DNA of 7,733 nt from an uncultured Chloroflexota bacterium (GTDB taxonomy: Bacteria > Chloroflexota > Chloroflexia > Chloroflexales > Roseiflexaceae). The stretch lies in assembly GCA_937876225.1 (NCBI GenBank), contig CALFIC010000209.1, positions 1 to 7,733 on the forward strand, read 5' to 3'. Each line of letters begins with the position of its first letter. Position 1 is the stretch's first letter. Positions 6,438 to 7,733 of this stretch are shown piece by piece. The notes beneath the pieces are model-generated. The model was not told the origin of the DNA and did not search any database. It saw only the letters and a program-made list of their open reading frames with translations. The translations under genes and the position numbers were made by a program.

Positions 6438-7733
6438 CGTGGCACCGCAAAAATCGTCACATCACCCACGCGGTACAGCTCAACCAATTCAGGGTTATCA
6501 CGCAACGTATCGCTTTTGGCGGCAGTGCCTCGATTGGTAGCATAGATAGTCGTTATGTCAGGATGGTTTTGCAAGAAAGTCTGCAACGCAGGCCAACTGC
6601 CATCGGCATCACGAATTTGTCCGGTTTGCTGGCTGATTTGCTGTACCCAGTCATCGGCGCCGTAGGTATAGAGCACTGGTGGTGTAGTGACTTGGCGCCC
6701 TGTCAACGGCAACGCCCACCAGCCCCCATCGCTGCCGCGGTCAATCTGCCACATCCAGCCACTGGCATTGGTGAGTATCACGGCATCTTTGGGGAGATTG
6801 GCATCGATCCACTGCATGGCATTGAGATCATCCGCAGTGGCAATGATCGTTTCGTCATTCACTACCTGTTGCAAATCACTCGCACTCATCACCGCCAACA
6901 CAGTCATTGCCAACACCACCACAAGCTGCCAACGGGGGAGACGCACCACTACCCAGCCAAGCAGCCAGGCAATCGTCAAACCGATTGGCACGTACATCGC
7001 CGTAATCACCGTTTCGTTCGTAAAAAACGAAATGTAGGGTAGCCCAATCAACACCGGATTAGCGAGAAGTATCACCACCAACAACCACATCAACAACTGG
7101 GCAATGCGCAGATTGCGTTGGTGCATCCCCCACCAACCTGCGACAAGCAACGCCGGTACCAGCCAACGATTGTTGCGCGCCCAAAATAATCCATCAATAA
7201 ACGCATTTTGCGTGTTGTTACCCACTACATGCATTGCCGAAGCCCCAGCACCAGCTCGGGCTTGGCTCGCCACAAACCACCACCATGGCAACGTCACCAG
7301 CAACGCGAGTCCCGCCGCCCACCACGCCCTTTTGGGTACCTGCATATACCGCATTAGGCAGACCACACCCCAAGCCAACGCCATCACAAATACCACCATA
7401 TGCACGAGGCTGAGCCCCGCCAGCACAATCGCCGTCCACACCCAACCACGGGCACTCGTATCTTCCCACAATGATTCGATGGCCACCATGGCTAGTGGTA
7501 ACCACGCCATCCCCATCAACAAGGTATAGCGTCCCCAACTAAGGTAATAGGCCGGCATAATCGAAATCAAGCCAACCACGATAGCCGCCATAATCACTGC
7601 CGGCCATTGCCGCCACCAGACCCATGCCAGCGCTACCACACTCGCTACTGCCAGCAGATTAAACACCTGCCCGCCATATAACAATACCGCTACCAAATCA
7701 GCAGGGGTTAAGCCACTCGCGTGGAGCAAGGCC
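6434..7733 (-). CDS. Polytopic membrane protein, probable GT-C-type glycosyltransferase, N-terminus missing
   Basis: The last ~432 residues of a large integral membrane protein, open to the contig end; the TTG at 7729-7727 is internal and no true start is seen. The visible part has about eight or nine membrane segments (roughly residues 1-284), with a short loop MPAYYLSWGRYTLLMG between two of them, then a soluble tail of about 145 residues that should be extracytoplasmic. The tail begins with DDLNAMQWIDANLPKDAVIL and contains GSDGGWWALPLTGR, a pattern typical of GT-C-like or PTPS-related membrane proteins found in Chloroflexota, cyanobacteria and archaea, which use polyprenyl-phosphate sugars or are of unknown function. 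The catalytic acidic loop expected in the first extracellular loop is off the contig, so activity cannot be judged. It is followed with a 4-bp ATGA overlap by the HTH/Kelch regulator, so both are in one operon. Membrane topology is sure; enzyme class is inference. Confidence 0.7.
   Translation of the reverse strand, partial: ALLHASGLTPADLVAVLLYGGQVFNLLAVASVVALAWVWWRQWPAVIMAAIVVGLISIMPAYYLSWGRYTLLMGMAWLPLAMVAIESLWEDTSARGWVWTAIVLAGLSLVHMVVFVMALAWGVVCLMRYMQVPKRAWWAAGLALLVTLPWWWFVASQARAGAGASAMHVVGNNTQNAFIDGLFWARNNRWLVPALLVAGWWGMHQRNLRIAQLLMWLLVVILLANPVLIGLPYISFFTNETVITAMYVPIGLTIAWLLGWVVVRLPRWQLVVVLAMTVLAVMSASDLQQVVNDETIIATADDLNAMQWIDANLPKDAVILTNASGWMWQIDRGSDGGWWALPLTGRQVTTPPVLYTYGADDWVQQISQQTGQIRDADGSWPALQTFLQNHPDITTIYATNRGTAAKSDTLRDNPELVELYRVGDVTIFAVPR

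Noticed and set aside
7727..7729. TTG as start codon of the last gene on the minus strand
   Set aside because: The frame stays open to the contig end, and a GT-C-like protein should have several more membrane segments ahead of this point; it is a truncated gene.

Overview
The window looks like one contig end-to-end from a bacterium with a cell-surface glycan and surface-protein locus. Six protein genes fill almost all of it. The first and last are cut by the contig ends, and bases 1-20 are not genomic: they match the 3' end of the Illumina TruSeq read-1 adapter exactly. I see no rRNA, tRNA, CRISPR array, transposase or phage gene. The gene style suggests a Chloroflexota member (Herpetosiphon/Chloroflexus-like): an N-terminal LuxR helix-turn-helix joined through one membrane segment to a Kelch-like propeller, a large GT-C-like membrane protein with a soluble tail, and a repetitive secreted protein, in moderately GC-rich DNA. 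This assignment is inference from style and not proven by any marker gene.

Layout. Plus strand, 22-504: C-terminal part of a family 2 glycosyltransferase. Plus, 578-3037: an 819-residue fusion of a Wzx/MATE-like polysaccharide flippase to a polysaccharide pyruvyl transferase. Minus, 3070-3504: a small lipoprotein with one beta-sandwich domain, tail-to-tail with the fusion gene. Plus, 3597-5231: a secreted 544-residue protein built of about four diverged repeats, divergent from the lipoprotein gene across a 92-bp intergenic region. Minus, 5238-6437: the membrane-anchored LuxR-HTH/Kelch regulator, convergent with the secreted-protein gene with a gap of only 6 bp. Minus, 6434-7733: a polytopic membrane protein, probably GT-C-like, cut by the contig end and overlapping the regulator start by ATGA.

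How they may work together (inference). The glycosyltransferase and the flippase-pyruvyltransferase would build, decorate with pyruvate and export a lipid-linked glycan. The lipoprotein and repeat protein are exported surface components. The last two genes form a translationally coupled pair that could link an envelope glycosylation step to gene control. The most notable items are the flippase-pyruvyltransferase fusion, the one-component transmembrane LuxR/Kelch regulator, and a well-formed intrinsic terminator for the secreted-protein gene that lies inside the coding region of the opposing regulator gene.
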